Below, piece by piece: positions 27,703-36,824 of a stretch of DNA of 64,000 nucleotides. Made by a program: the position numbers and the translations under genes. How positions within the stretch are numbered: the stretch's first letter is position 1; every line of letters begins with the position of its first letter. The notes below the pieces were generated by a model. It was not told the DNA's origin and ran no database searches. It saw only the letters and a list, made by a program, of their open reading frames with translations. The stretch comes from Solidesulfovibrio carbinoliphilus subsp. oakridgensis. GTDB lineage: Bacteria; Desulfobacterota; Desulfovibrionia; Desulfovibrionales; Desulfovibrionaceae. The stretch is taken from contig NZ_CM001368.1 of the NCBI RefSeq assembly GCF_000177215.2, positions 3,541,625 to 3,605,624 of the forward strand, given 5' to 3'.

Positions 27703-30474
27703 TCATTCCTGCGGCAGGGGCTGTGCCCTGCCTTCCTCTTCCTCCTCCCGCACGAGTTCCCGCAATCGGGTCTCGACGACGGCAATCTGGTCCTTGAGAA
27801 GCAGCAGGTCCCGGTGAATGTCGCTTTCGCCGCAGGCAATTTTCTTTTCAAGCCGTTGGGTAAGGAAACTGAGGCGATCCGCGCCGATCTGCAGGGAAAT
27901 CCCCTTGAGGGAATGGATGTGCAGGGACAGGTCCCTGGGCTCCGGGTGGTGCGTCAGATAGAGGACATCGAACCGTTCCCCATTGAACTTTTCCAGGAAC
28001 CCCCGGCAGAGATCGAGATACAATTCCTTGTCCGCCCCCAGTTTCCTGAGAGCGGATTCCACGTTCAAAACGGCCAGGCTCCGGAGAAGCGAAGCCGGAT
28101 CGGCGTCTTGGCGGGCGGAGTCGTCCGCCGGACCGTCGGGACAGGCCGGCATCGCGGTGCGACCAAGCGACAGCAGCTTTGCGAAAATGACGTCCGGGTC
28201 CAGCGGCTTGGTGATGAAGTCGTTCATGCCTTGCTGCAGGCATTGCTCTCGGATCGTATCCAGGGAATAGGCCGTCATGGCCACGATATGGGTGTCCTGG
28301 TTCAGCGGGGTGGCCTTGCCGCTGCGGATGATGCGCGTCACCTCCAGTCCGTTGATCTCCGGCATCTCGATGTCGAGGAAAACGATGTCAAAGACGGCTG
28401 TTTTCAGGAGATCGAGCGCTTGCCTTCCGCCCAGGGCCAGGACCGGCTCCTGGTTCAGGAGCGAAAAGACCCGCTTGGCCACACCCAGATTCAATTCGTT
28501 GTCGTCCACCACCAGAATGGTCAGCCGGTCCAGGGGCGTGTAGGGGAAAAATCCTGCCGCTCCGCGGGCCGGGACCCGGTTTGCGTCTCCCCGCTGCAGC
28601 TGCAACGTGAAGGTAAAGGTGCTGCCCTGGCCGGGCCGGCTTGAAACGGCGATGGTGCCGCCCATGAGCGCAATCAACTGGTTGCAGATGGACAGGCCAA
28701 GACCGGTGCCGCCGAATTTGCGGCTGGTGGAATTGTCGGACTGGACGAAGGGCTGGAAGATGCGCTGGAGCGCTTCCGCAGCGATGCCGATGCCGGTGTC
28801 CTTGATGGAAATCGTGATCGCATAGGCATCGAGCGATTCCTGCCAGGCCACCGAGGCGACAATGCCCACCGTGCCGGTCTGCGTGAACTTCAGCGCGTTG
28901 TTGGCCAGGTTGAACAGCACCTGGCGAATGCGCGACGGGTCCCCCCTGACGACGATATCCGCATCGCCTTCATAGGCGACGTGAAGATCGAGCTTTTTCT
29001 GGTTGGCCAGCGGCTGCAGGATCCTGATCGTGGATTCGATCAACTGCTTGAGGGCAAAGTCGATGTGCTCGAAGACAAGTTGTCCGGCCTCGATCTTCGA
29101 CAGGTCAAGCAGGTCATTGACAATGGTCAACAGATGGTTGGACGATTCCTTGATGATGGACAGGCATTCCCGCTGGTCATCGTTCAAAGACGTGCTCAGA
29201 AGATAATCGTTCATCCCCTTTATGGAGTTCAACGGCGTCCGGATCTCGTGGGTCACCTTGGCCAGGAAGTCGGTCTTTGTCTTGTTGGCCTCCTCGGCAA
29301 GATCCTTGGCCAGTTTCAATTCCTTCTGATACTGCTCGTTTTCGAGGATTTTCTGTTGCAGGTCATTCGTTCTTTCGAATATAATGGTTTCCAGGTTCGT
29401 CCTGTAGTTGTCGATCTCCCGGATATAGGCGTTGATGTCCTGGGCCAGGGTATTGATTTCGTCGTCGCCCGAAACAAGGATCCGTGGCGGCGAACTGCTG
29501 GCATTGGAGCCGCTATTGATCTGGGTGATCTGCTTTTTGATGCTGATGATCCGGCGCAAGATCCTTCTTTCCACAAGAAAAAGAATGGATCCGATGAGAA
29601 TGGCGCCGCCGATGGCGAGCAGAATCGAAGAATGCAGGGTGACCGCCGCTCCGCGGTGCACGATATCCTTGTCTCCAAAAACCATGAGCCGCAGCGAGGC
29701 CTCGCCTGTGATGTCCTGGAAGGCCATCACGCCAATCAGGCTGTTTTCGTCGATGTCATAGATATCGATGGCGGCATTGCCGGCTTCGGGAGAGATGGTC
29801 CGGATATACGCACGCATTGTATCGGGAAGCGGGTCCGTTTTCCTCTCCAGATCGAATTTCAGGCGTACCCTTTCCGAGACCTTCTCCAAGGTCGCCGCCG
29901 TGATCTGGCGTCCCATGATCAAGGTGCCCTGCTTGGGGCCTTTCGCTTCGCTGTCCAGGATGGGACAACTGGCTATGATGAGCAGCTGCTGCGGCAAATT
30001 GGCAATGCCATGGATCCGGGTTTCCTGAGTGGCGCCGCCGAGGATCGAGGTCTTGTCGAAGATGAGTTGCTTTACTGGCTGCGGGACACCGTCGACATAG
30101 TTTTCTTCGCCGGATTCGCTGCGGGACCAGACGATCCGCCCCCTGTTGTCCACGAACATGATGAACGAGAGATGCAGCGAATCCAGGGTTCGATCGTTCA
30201 GGTTCGATTTGGTGTAGTTTTTCATTTTTCCCTGCATGAACAGGGCGCTGTCATCCCAGATGGCCCAGTCCAGGATCAGCTCGTCGAGCTTGTGGATCTC
30301 CTCGTCGAGGGCATTGCTCATCCGGACGACGTCGTTGGCCAGACTGTTGTTTTCAAAATTCGTAAATGTTTTCTTCAGCAAATAGCTATTGATGGCGATA
30401 TAGAGGGCAAAAAATAAAACGGTCCCGAGGCAGAGGCCGAGCAGTGTGAATTTACGGATAGAAATACGAATCAT
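27703..30474 (-). CDS. CHASE4 hybrid histidine kinase with receiver and HPt domains
   Basis: A 923-residue multi-domain sensor. Start ATG 30474 places a membrane segment at residues 8-30. The extracytoplasmic region shows the CHASE4 hallmark (LDELILDWAIWDDSA). A second membrane segment near 290-312 is followed by a HAMP-like linker and coiled coil. HisKA has His409 (VTHEIRTPLNS), and HATPase has NLANNALKF, DTGIGI and GTGLGLSIC. The receiver has Asp701 (DIVFLDIEMPE), and the HPt domain His854 (HSLKGI). It can thus run a full internal phosphorelay to an unlinked regulator. The longer frame to 30660 has no good ribosome site. Confidence 0.92.
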   Translation of the reverse strand: MIRISIRKFTLLGLCLGTVLFFALYIAINSYLLKKTFTNFENNSLANDVVRMSNALDEEIHKLDELILDWAIWDDSALFMQGKMKNYTKSNLNDRTLDSLHLSFIMFVDNRGRIVWSRSESGEENYVDGVPQPVKQLIFDKTSILGGATQETRIHGIANLPQQLLIIASCPILDSEAKGPKQGTLIMGRQITAATLEKVSERVRLKFDLERKTDPLPDTMRAYIRTISPEAGNAAIDIYDIDENSLIGVMAFQDITGEASLRLMVFGDKDIVHRGAAVTLHSSILLAIGGAILIGSILFLVERRILRRIISIKKQITQINSGSNASSSPPRILVSGDDEINTLAQDINAYIREIDNYRTNLETIIFERTNDLQQKILENEQYQKELKLAKDLAEEANKTKTDFLAKVTHEIRTPLNSIKGMNDYLLSTSLNDDQRECLSIIKESSNHLLTIVNDLLDLSKIEAGQLVFEHIDFALKQLIESTIRILQPLANQKKLDLHVAYEGDADIVVRGDPSRIRQVLFNLANNALKFTQTGTVGIVASVAWQESLDAYAITISIKDTGIGIAAEALQRIFQPFVQSDNSTSRKFGGTGLGLSICNQLIALMGGTIAVSSRPGQGSTFTFTLQLQRGDANRVPARGAAGFFPYTPLDRLTILVVDDNELNLGVAKRVFSLLNQEPVLALGGRQALDLLKTAVFDIVFLDIEMPEINGLEVTRIIRSGKATPLNQDTHIVAMTAYSLDTIREQCLQQGMNDFITKPLDPDVIFAKLLSLGRTAMPACPDGPADDSARQDADPASLLRSLAVLNVESALRKLGADKELYLDLCRGFLEKFNGERFDVLYLTHHPEPRDLSLHIHSLKGISLQIGADRLSFLTQRLEKKIACGESDIHRDLLLLKDQIAVVETRLRELVREEEEEGRAQPLPQE

Positions 30475-30811
30475 TCTTTGGCCTTGCGTCGATCTGTACC
30501 TGTTGGCTGTCCGGGGTTGCGCAAAAAAATTGCGGCGTGCCTGGTTCGATGTTGTTGCGATCCAGACGTGGTGGGCATCGGAAACGCAGGAGGGTGTTTT
30601 TGAATGGTTCCTTTCTCGTGAATGTTTGCAGTTGGGAAGGATCCATCCTGAAGCATTCACGTGAAAATAGCGGCATCAATGGAAAAGGGCAAGCCGAAGT
30701 ATGGAGATTTGGCTCAAACGGCAGATTTCGCAGGAGAAAAGTGCTGTGGTACAGAGGGGGGAGGGCTTTTGCGCCCTGGCTCCCGGGGGCGACCTCGGCT
30801 ATGGATCCTCG
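30475..30811. other. divergent intergenic region, kinase to cbiA
   Basis: A 337-base gap between the minus-strand CHASE4 kinase and cbiA. It is less GC-rich than its surroundings. I looked for a cobalamin riboswitch (B12 box, GCCACTG) before cbiA and did not see one. No gene is supported. Confidence 0.4.
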
Positions 30812-32272
30812 ATGCAGAAAACGGAAAGAGCGGGGCCGCGCGGGCTGGTGATCGGCGGCACGCGCAGCGGCTGCGGCAAGACGTCGGTGGCCCTGGGGCT
30901 CATGCGGGCGCTCTCCCGGCGCGGGCTGGCCGTGCAGGCCATGAAGGCCGGGCCGGATTTCATCGATCCCGGCCACCACGCCCTGGCCACCGGCCGGCCG
31001 GGCCACAACCTGGACGACTGGATGTGCGGGGCGAAAGGCATGCGCGCGGTCTTTGAACGCTATGCGGCCGGGGCGGACGTGGTGGTGGTCGAGGGGGTGA
31101 TGGGCCTTTTCGACGGCTTCTCGGCCACGGACGAGGCCGGAAGCACGGCCCGGCTGGCCAAGCTGCTCGGCCTGCCGGTGCTGCTGGTGGCCGACGCGGC
31201 CTCCATGGCCCGGTCGGCGGCGGCGCTCGTCGGCGGCTACCTCGCCTTTGATCCCGATCTCCCCTTTTGCGGCGTTGTCCTCAACAACGCCGGCAGCGAG
31301 TCCCACGCGGCCCTCCTCCGCGAAGCCCTGGCCGCCGCCCTGCCGGCCACCCGCCTGTGGGGCGTGCTGCCGCGCCGGCCCGAACTCGCCACCCCCTCCC
31401 GCCACCTCGGCCTCCTGACAGCCGAGGACGACATCGACGCCCTAACCCGTCTCGACCGCCTGGCCGACTGGCTCGAAGCCGCCCTGGACCTCCCCGCCCT
31501 CCTGGACACACTCCCCCCATTTCCCCCTGTCGGGGGGTCCGGGGGGGATGATCCCCCCCGGCGGGTCCAGGGCGGCGCCCTGGCGGGGTCTGGGGCAGCG
31601 CCCCAGCCGCCGGAGGCATCTTATTCTCCCCGCATCGGCGTCGCCCGGGACCGGGCGTTCTGCTTCTATTACGCCGAGAACCTGCGCCTGCTGGAGGCGG
31701 CCGGGGCCGGGCTGGTGCCGTTTTCGCCGCTGGCGGAGGGGAGCTTGCCCGAGGGGTTGGACGGGCTGTACCTGGGCGGCGGCTATCCCGAGCTCCATGC
31801 CGGGCGGCTGGCCGAAAACGCGGCCATGCGGCGGGCGGTGCGGGATTTCTGCTTGTCCGGCCGGCCGGTCCTGGCCGAGTGCGGCGGGTTCATGTACCTG
31901 ATGGAGTCGGTGGCGGACGGGGAGGGCCGGGAACATCCCATGGCCGGGGTCTTTCCGCTCCGGGCGGCCATGGGCGAGCGGTTTGCGGCCCTGGGCTACC
32001 GCGAGGTGACGACCCGGGAGGCGACGCTGCTCGGACCGGCCGGCACGGTGGTCCGGGGCCATGAATTCCACTATTCGCGGCTGGTCGGCGGGAGCGGGGC
32101 GGTGCCGGCCGTCTACGCCATGACCGGGCGCAAGGGCGTGATCGACGTGGCGGAAGGTTTTTTGGCCGGCCGGACGCTTGGCAGCTACGTGCATCTCCAT
32201 TTCGGCAGCAATCCCGAAGCGGCCCGGCAGTTTGTCGCCGCCTGCCGGGAGCGCGCCGGGGAGGAGGCATGA
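30812..32272 (+). CDS. cbiA: cobyrinate a,c-diamide synthase
   Basis: CbiA/CobB amidates the a- and c-carboxylates of cobyrinate with glutamine and ATP, in cytoplasmic cobalamin synthesis. The N-terminal dethiobiotin-synthase-like domain has the P-loop GGTRSGCGKTS; the C-terminal glutaminase domain has nucleophile Cys357 in LAECGGFMYL and a late His in GSYVHLHFGSN. The 486 residues are roughly 30 more than usual for the family. The excess maps to residues about 240-272, where a palindromic repeat has been read in frame between the two domains. cbiD starts within the stop codon (ATGA). Confidence 0.93.
   Translation: MQKTERAGPRGLVIGGTRSGCGKTSVALGLMRALSRRGLAVQAMKAGPDFIDPGHHALATGRPGHNLDDWMCGAKGMRAVFERYAAGADVVVVEGVMGLFDGFSATDEAGSTARLAKLLGLPVLLVADAASMARSAAALVGGYLAFDPDLPFCGVVLNNAGSESHAALLREALAAALPATRLWGVLPRRPELATPSRHLGLLTAEDDIDALTRLDRLADWLEAALDLPALLDTLPPFPPVGGSGGDDPPRRVQGGALAGSGAAPQPPEASYSPRIGVARDRAFCFYYAENLRLLEAAGAGLVPFSPLAEGSLPEGLDGLYLGGGYPELHAGRLAENAAMRRAVRDFCLSGRPVLAECGGFMYLMESVADGEGREHPMAGVFPLRAAMGERFAALGYREVTTREATLLGPAGTVVRGHEFHYSRLVGGSGAVPAVYAMTGRKGVIDVAEGFLAGRTLGSYVHLHFGSNPEAARQFVAACRERAGEEA
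31541..31622. repeat. palindromic repeat (family 1) inside cbiA
   Basis: Three hairpins in a row: GGGGGGGAT-G-ATCCCCCCC (31541-31559), CCAGGGC-GGC-GCCCTGG (31567-31583) and CTGGGGC-AGC-GCCCCAG (31590-31606), then CCGCCGGAGGCATCTT (31607-31622). The first hairpin, its GGGGGTCC lead and the GCCGCCGGAGGCATCTT end recur beside katA at 48591-48635, outside coding DNA. Here the repeat is translated as a Gly/Pro/Ala-rich linker between the domains of CbiA, with no stop or frameshift. Confidence 0.75.
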
Positions 32273-33357
32273 AACGCGACGGGCCGCTGCGCGAGGGATT
32301 CACCACCGGCACGGCCGCCTCCGGCGCGGCCAAGGCGGCGGCACTGCTTCTTTTGACCGGCCGGGCCCCAGCTGCGGTGGACGTGCCGCTTCCCGGCGGC
32401 GGGCGGATGACGCTTGCCGTGGCCGTGGCCGAGCTTCGGGACGGGGCGGCCTTTGCCGGGGTCGTCAAGGACGGCGGCGACGACCCGGACGTGACCCACG
32501 GGGCGCTGATCGGCTGTCTGGTGTCGCGGCTGGCCGCAGCCGGGCCCGGGGAAGTCCTGGTCGCAGGCGGGGAGGGGGTCGGCCGGGTGACGTTGCCGGG
32601 CCTGCCGGTTGCGGTCGGGCAGGCGGCCATCAATCCCGCGCCCCGGGCGCAGATCGCGGCGGCCGTGGCCGAGGCGGCCCAGGCGGCCGGCTACGCGGGC
32701 GGGCTTGCGGCCGTGGTATCGGTCGCCGGCGGCGAGGCCATGGCCCGAAAGACGCTCAATCCGCGCCTGGGCATTGTCGGCGGCATCTCGATCCTCGGCG
32801 TGTCCGGCATCGTGCGGCCGTTCAGCCATCAAGCCTGGGAGGCGTCCATTGCCGAGGCCCTGGACGTGGCCCGGGCCCTCGGGCATCCGGTGGCCGGCTT
32901 TTCCACGGGGAGGCGCAGCGAGGCCCTCCTGCGCCGGGCCAGGCCCGATCTGCCGGAAACGGCCTGCGTCCAGGCGGCGGACTGCTTCGCCTTTGCCCAG
33001 GCCGAAGCGGCCCGGCGGGGGTTCGAGGAGATCGTGTGGGCGGTCTTTGTGGGCAAGCTGGTCAAAATGGCCCAGGGCCTTGCCAACACCCACGCCCGCC
33101 GGGGCGACACCGATTTTTCGGCGCTCTCCGGCTGGTGCGCTGCCGCCGGCTGGCCCGGGCCCCTGGCCCGGCAGGCGGGTCAGGCCAACACCGCCCGCCA
33201 CGCCTTCGATATGGCCCCCACGCCCCGGGACAAGACGGCCTTGGCCGAGGTGCTGGCCAAAGAGGCCCTTTCCCACATGCGCCGGTTTGCCGGCCAGGGA
33301 CCGCGCCTGACGCTCCTGGTCTTCGATTTCGACGGCGGGCGCCTCGCCGAGGCATGA
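32269..33357 (+). CDS. cbiD: cobalt-precorrin-5B (C1)-methyltransferase
   Basis: CbiD transfers a methyl group from SAM to C1 of cobalt-precorrin-5B, an anaerobic cobalamin step. The 362-residue protein opens LREGFTTGTAASGAAKAA, the family's signature, and carries VKDGGDDPDVTHG, NPRLGIVGGISILGVSGIV and FVGKLVKMAQG. It overlaps cbiA by 4 bases and is probably translated with it. It ends three bases from the stop of the oppositely oriented membrane protein gene. Confidence 0.95.
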   Translation: MKRDGPLREGFTTGTAASGAAKAAALLLLTGRAPAAVDVPLPGGGRMTLAVAVAELRDGAAFAGVVKDGGDDPDVTHGALIGCLVSRLAAAGPGEVLVAGGEGVGRVTLPGLPVAVGQAAINPAPRAQIAAAVAEAAQAAGYAGGLAAVVSVAGGEAMARKTLNPRLGIVGGISILGVSGIVRPFSHQAWEASIAEALDVARALGHPVAGFSTGRRSEALLRRARPDLPETACVQAADCFAFAQAEAARRGFEEIVWAVFVGKLVKMAQGLANTHARRGDTDFSALSGWCAAAGWPGPLARQAGQANTARHAFDMAPTPRDKTALAEVLAKEALSHMRRFAGQGPRLTLLVFDFDGGRLAEA

Positions 33358-33359
33358 TT

Positions 33360-34070
33360 CTAGGCCGAGAAGGAGCCGAATTCGCCTTGCGCGTCGTGGC
33401 GGACGATCTCCAGGTTGTCCGCCAGCCAGGCGTACAGGGACCGCAGGACCCAGGGGATGGGCAGGATGAGGACCATGCCGACCAGCCAGACAAGGCTGCG
33501 CCAGAGCAGGCCCCAGCCCGTGCCGGCAAAGGCCACCGCGTAACCCTCGCCCCGAACGTGGCGACAAAACCACCTGACCATGGCCACGGCCACGAAGGGC
33601 CAGCCGATGATCGTGAAATACGACAGGGTGAGCGCCGCCGCCCAGGCCAGATAGGCCGGATAACGGCCGGTGAAACGCGGCGCGCCGCCCGGTTCGAGTC
33701 GGATATGCTCGATGATCCACCGGTACAGCGGCAGTTTGAGCGCCGCGATGAGCGGCAAAAGAGCCAGGGCCAGGACCATCTGCAGGCCCGTGGCCCTGCC
33801 GCCGTGGGACGCGACCGCCGCGGCCGCCCCCGGCAGGAGGGCCAGGAAGACAAGCGCCGTGAAAAGCGGCCAGACCCGCCCGGGACGCCCCTCGAACACG
33901 GCCCGGGTGCCGTCGGCAAAGACGAGCCTGCCCGTCCACCAGGCGATAAAGGCGCCCACGCCCCAGGCCGCCGGCACGAGGAGAAGGGAAAGGAGCCCGA
34001 CCAGCGCCGTATAGCCCAGGGACGCGGCCGCCCCGCCCGAAAAAGTGATTGTGACCCGTCGTTCTTCCAT
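33360..34070 (-). CDS. multi-pass membrane protein, possibly DUF898-like
   Basis: A 236-residue protein with four to five hydrophobic segments, an N-terminal VTITFSGGAAASLGYTALVG strand and a conserved-looking WWTGRLVFADGTR-F-G motif. The layout (FxG start, RL-F-DG, then repeated blocks and WPFV...RWFCRHV) recalls DUF898/YjgN-type membrane proteins, but the match is weak. It lies between two cobalamin gene blocks, in the opposite orientation and convergent with cbiD. Whether it has anything to do with cobalamin or cobalt is unknown. GGAGG lies near the ATG at 34070 on the minus strand. Confidence 0.6.
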   Translation of the reverse strand: MEERRVTITFSGGAAASLGYTALVGLLSLLLVPAAWGVGAFIAWWTGRLVFADGTRAVFEGRPGRVWPLFTALVFLALLPGAAAAVASHGGRATGLQMVLALALLPLIAALKLPLYRWIIEHIRLEPGGAPRFTGRYPAYLAWAAALTLSYFTIIGWPFVAVAMVRWFCRHVRGEGYAVAFAGTGWGLLWRSLVWLVGMVLILPIPWVLRSLYAWLADNLEIVRHDAQGEFGSFSA

Positions 34071-34189
34071 GTGGCCTCCTGCTGCCGGGATTTTATTTCG
34101 TGGCCCAGGGGCATAAAAAGGGCAAGCACCTTTTGACCCCGGGCCGCGCCCCGCGTACAGGGGGGCATGCCGTTCGCCGAGGATGTGTC

Positions 34190-35419
34190 GTGACTGAAAA
34201 CCCCGTTGCCGTGGTGGGGCTTGGCCTGGGCCCGCCGTGTCTGGGACCCGAGGCGGCCGCCGCCGTGGCCCGGGCCGATGTCCTGGTCGGCGGCGCGCGC
34301 CAGCTGGCCGCCTTTCCGGACCACCCCGGCCGGCGCATCCCCATCGCCGGGCCGCTTGCCGCCCTTTGCGACGCCATCGAGGAGGCCATGGCCGGGGGGC
34401 TGGCCGTGGCCGTCCTGGCCGACGGGGACCCGCTTTTCTTCGGCATCGGCCGCACACTCCTGTGCCGGTTCGGCCTGGCCCGGCTGGTCTTTTTCCCGAA
34501 CGTCACGGCCGTCGGCGTGGCCGCCTCCCGGCTGGGCCTGCCCTGGCAGGACCTGCCGGCCGTGTCGCTCCACGGCCGAAACGACATGACGCCCCTTTAC
34601 GCGGCCCTGGTCCGCCGCGGCCTGGCCGCGGTCTACACCGACGCCGTCAACACCCCGGCCGCAGTGGCGGCCCGGCTCCTCGAACGCGGCGGTGACGCCT
34701 TTGCCATGACCGTGCTCGAAGACCTGAACCTGCCCGGCGAGCGCTTGTGGCGGCTGACCCTGCCCGAGGCCACGACCCTCGACTTTTCCCCCTTGAGCCT
34801 GCTCGTGGTCGAACGGACCCGGCCGGCGGAAGTGCCGCTCACCCTCGGCATGGCCGACGACGCGCTCATGCGCCTGGACCGGGTCTTCACCAAGATTCCG
34901 GTCCGGGCCGTGTCCCTGGCTGGCCTAGCCCCGCGTCCGGGCGACGTGGTCTGGGACATCGGGGCCGGGGCCGGGTCCGTGGCCCTCGAAGCGTCGCTCC
35001 TGTGTCCGGGCGGGCCGGTTTTTGCCGTGGAGCGCGACCCGGGCCGCCATGCCCTGCTCGTGGAAAACATCCGTTTGACCGGGGCGCTCACCGTCACGGC
35101 CGTGCGCGGCGAGGCCCCGGACGCCGTGGCCGACCTGCCCGATCCGGACCGGATCTTCGTCGGCGGCGGCCTGTCCGGCCGGCCGGACCTGCTGCCGGCC
35201 CTGTGCCGGCGGCTGCGGCCCGGCGGCCGGCTGGTGGTCAACTGCGTCCTCTTCGGCTCCCTGACCACGGCCTTGACGATCCTTCGCGACCACGGCCTGT
35301 CGTCGAGCCTGACCCAGATGCAGGCCAACACCGCCTCGCTCCTTGGCGGCGACCTCCGCCTGGCCGCCGAAAACCCGGTCTTCATCCTGGCCGCCGCCAA
35401 GGAGCCCGCCCGTGCCTGA
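34190..35419 (+). CDS. cbiET: cobalt-precorrin-7 C5-methyltransferase / C15-methyltransferase-decarboxylase fusion
   Basis: A 409-residue fusion equivalent to CobL: the CbiE part (residues about 1-200; VVGLGLGPPCLGP, ADGDPLFFGIG, HGRND) and the CbiT part (225-409; VWDIGAGAGSVALEASLL as SAM site, FVGGGLSG). Together they methylate C5 and C15 and decarboxylate the C12 acetate. GTG 34190 is chosen for GAGG seven bases upstream. Eight bases overlap cbiF, so translation is coupled. Confidence 0.92.
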   Translation: MTENPVAVVGLGLGPPCLGPEAAAAVARADVLVGGARQLAAFPDHPGRRIPIAGPLAALCDAIEEAMAGGLAVAVLADGDPLFFGIGRTLLCRFGLARLVFFPNVTAVGVAASRLGLPWQDLPAVSLHGRNDMTPLYAALVRRGLAAVYTDAVNTPAAVAARLLERGGDAFAMTVLEDLNLPGERLWRLTLPEATTLDFSPLSLLVVERTRPAEVPLTLGMADDALMRLDRVFTKIPVRAVSLAGLAPRPGDVVWDIGAGAGSVALEASLLCPGGPVFAVERDPGRHALLVENIRLTGALTVTAVRGEAPDAVADLPDPDRIFVGGGLSGRPDLLPALCRRLRPGGRLVVNCVLFGSLTTALTILRDHGLSSSLTQMQANTASLLGGDLRLAAENPVFILAAAKEPARA

Positions 35420-36206
35420 CCAGCGGGCCGCAAACGCGGCCACGCCCCGCGTCCACTTCATCGGGGCCGGCCCGGGCGACCCGGAGCTTTTGACCGTCAA
35501 GGCCGCCCGGATCATCGGGCGGGCCGACCTGGTGCTCTACGCCGGGTCGCTGGTGTCCCCGGGTATCGTGGCCCTGGCCCGGCCGGATGCCCGGGTGGTC
35601 GATTCCGCCCCCCTGACCCTGGGCCAGACCCACGCGCTGCTGGTTGCGACCGTCAGGGCCGGCGGCGAGGCGGCCCGGGTCCACACCGGCGACCCGGCCC
35701 TCTATGGCGCCGTGGCCGAGCAGGCCCGGCTCCTCGAGGCCGACGGCATTCCCTACGCCGTGGTCCCGGGCGTGACTGCGGCCTCGGCCGCCGCCGCCGC
35801 CTTCGGCCTGTCCTTTACCGTGCCCGAGGCGACCCAGACGTTGATCCTGACGCGCCTGGCCGGCCGCACCCCGGTGCCGGCCGGCGAGGCCCTGGCCGAT
35901 CTGGCCCGCCACCAGGCGGCCATGGCCGTGTATCTTTCGGCCGGCGACCCCGAGGGCGTGGCCGAGGCCCTTCTCCAAGGCGGCTATCCCGGGGACACTC
36001 CGGTGGCCATCGCCCACCGCCTGGGCTGGCCCGGCGAGGTCCTGCGCCGGGCCACGGTCGGGACCCTGGCCGCCGTCACCCGCCGGGAAGGCCTGGACCG
36101 GCAGACGATTTTCCTCGTGCTCCCGGGCCTTGGCCGGGGAGGCGATTCCAAACTCTACGACCCGTCCTTCGGCCACGGCTTCCGCCCGGCCGGGGACGGC
36201 ACGTAA
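35412..36206 (+). CDS. cbiF: cobalt-precorrin-4 C11-methyltransferase
   Basis: A 264-residue tetrapyrrole methylase: HFIGAGPGDPELLTVKAARII, ADLVLYAGSLV and HTGDPALYGAVAEQ, then PGVTAASAAAAAFGLSFTVPE, which matches CbiF/CobM. It methylates C11 of cobalt-precorrin-4. Start GTG 35412 lies inside the end of cbiET. A YjbQ-family gene follows after ten bases and is probably in the same transcript. Confidence 0.92.
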   Translation: MPDQRAANAATPRVHFIGAGPGDPELLTVKAARIIGRADLVLYAGSLVSPGIVALARPDARVVDSAPLTLGQTHALLVATVRAGGEAARVHTGDPALYGAVAEQARLLEADGIPYAVVPGVTAASAAAAAFGLSFTVPEATQTLILTRLAGRTPVPAGEALADLARHQAAMAVYLSAGDPEGVAEALLQGGYPGDTPVAIAHRLGWPGEVLRRATVGTLAAVTRREGLDRQTIFLVLPGLGRGGDSKLYDPSFGHGFRPAGDGT

Positions 36207-36216
36207 AGGAGACGCC

Positions 36217-36612
36217 ATGGAAACCTTCGAGGTGCACACCACCCGCCGGGAAGAGCTCGTCCGCGTCACCGGCGCCCTCCAGGAACTCGTGGACGCCAAG
36301 GGCTGGCGCGAGGGGGCCCTGGTCGTCTACTGCCCGCACACCACCGCCGCCCTGACCGTCAACGAGGACGCCGATCCCGACGTGGCCGCCGACCTGGTCG
36401 CGGCCCTGTCCCGGCTCCTGCCCCGGGAGGCCGGGTACAAGCACGTGGAGGGCAACAGCGACGCCCACGTCAAGACCACCCTCGTCGGCCCCTCCCTGAC
36501 GCTCATCGTGTCCGGCGGCCGCATCCAGCTCGGCACTTGGCAGGGCGTGTTTCTGTGCGAATGGGACGGCCCGCGAAACCGCAAGATCTGGGCCCAGTGG
36601 CTCGGCCAGTAG
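36217..36612 (+). CDS. yjbQ: YjbQ/UPF0047 family protein
   Basis: A 131-residue protein of the YjbQ family, with EVHTTRREEL at the start, CPHTTAALTVNEDADPDV with the conserved His and Glu/Asp, NSDAHVKTTLVG and LGTWQGVFLCEWDGPR. Some members have weak thiamine-phosphate synthase activity, but the physiological role is unsettled. AAAGGAGACGCC precedes the ATG. Its place at the end of the cbiET-cbiF unit is a positional association only. Confidence 0.9.
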   Translation: METFEVHTTRREELVRVTGALQELVDAKGWREGALVVYCPHTTAALTVNEDADPDVAADLVAALSRLLPREAGYKHVEGNSDAHVKTTLVGPSLTLIVSGGRIQLGTWQGVFLCEWDGPRNRKIWAQWLGQ

Positions 36613-36824
36613 GCCGGTAGCCGGCCCGGGGCGGCCATCCGCCCCGGGCCCCGCCCGGAGGCCGGCGGCCGCGCCCGGAGACGTCCCGGAAGCGGTCCGG
36701 GGCGACCCGAAAGGCCGTGGGGGACAGGCGCCGGGGCAAGCGGGGTCTCGGCCGGCCCGGCCTGCCCCGGAAAATAACGGTTTACACCGCCGGTCGGCCG
36801 GGGCATCCTGCGCCCGGAGCGGCC

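Noticed and set aside
30475-30811. Possible cobalamin riboswitch before cbiA
   Set aside because: The B12 box and GCCACTG core are not seen, and the spacing elements of the riboswitch are absent.
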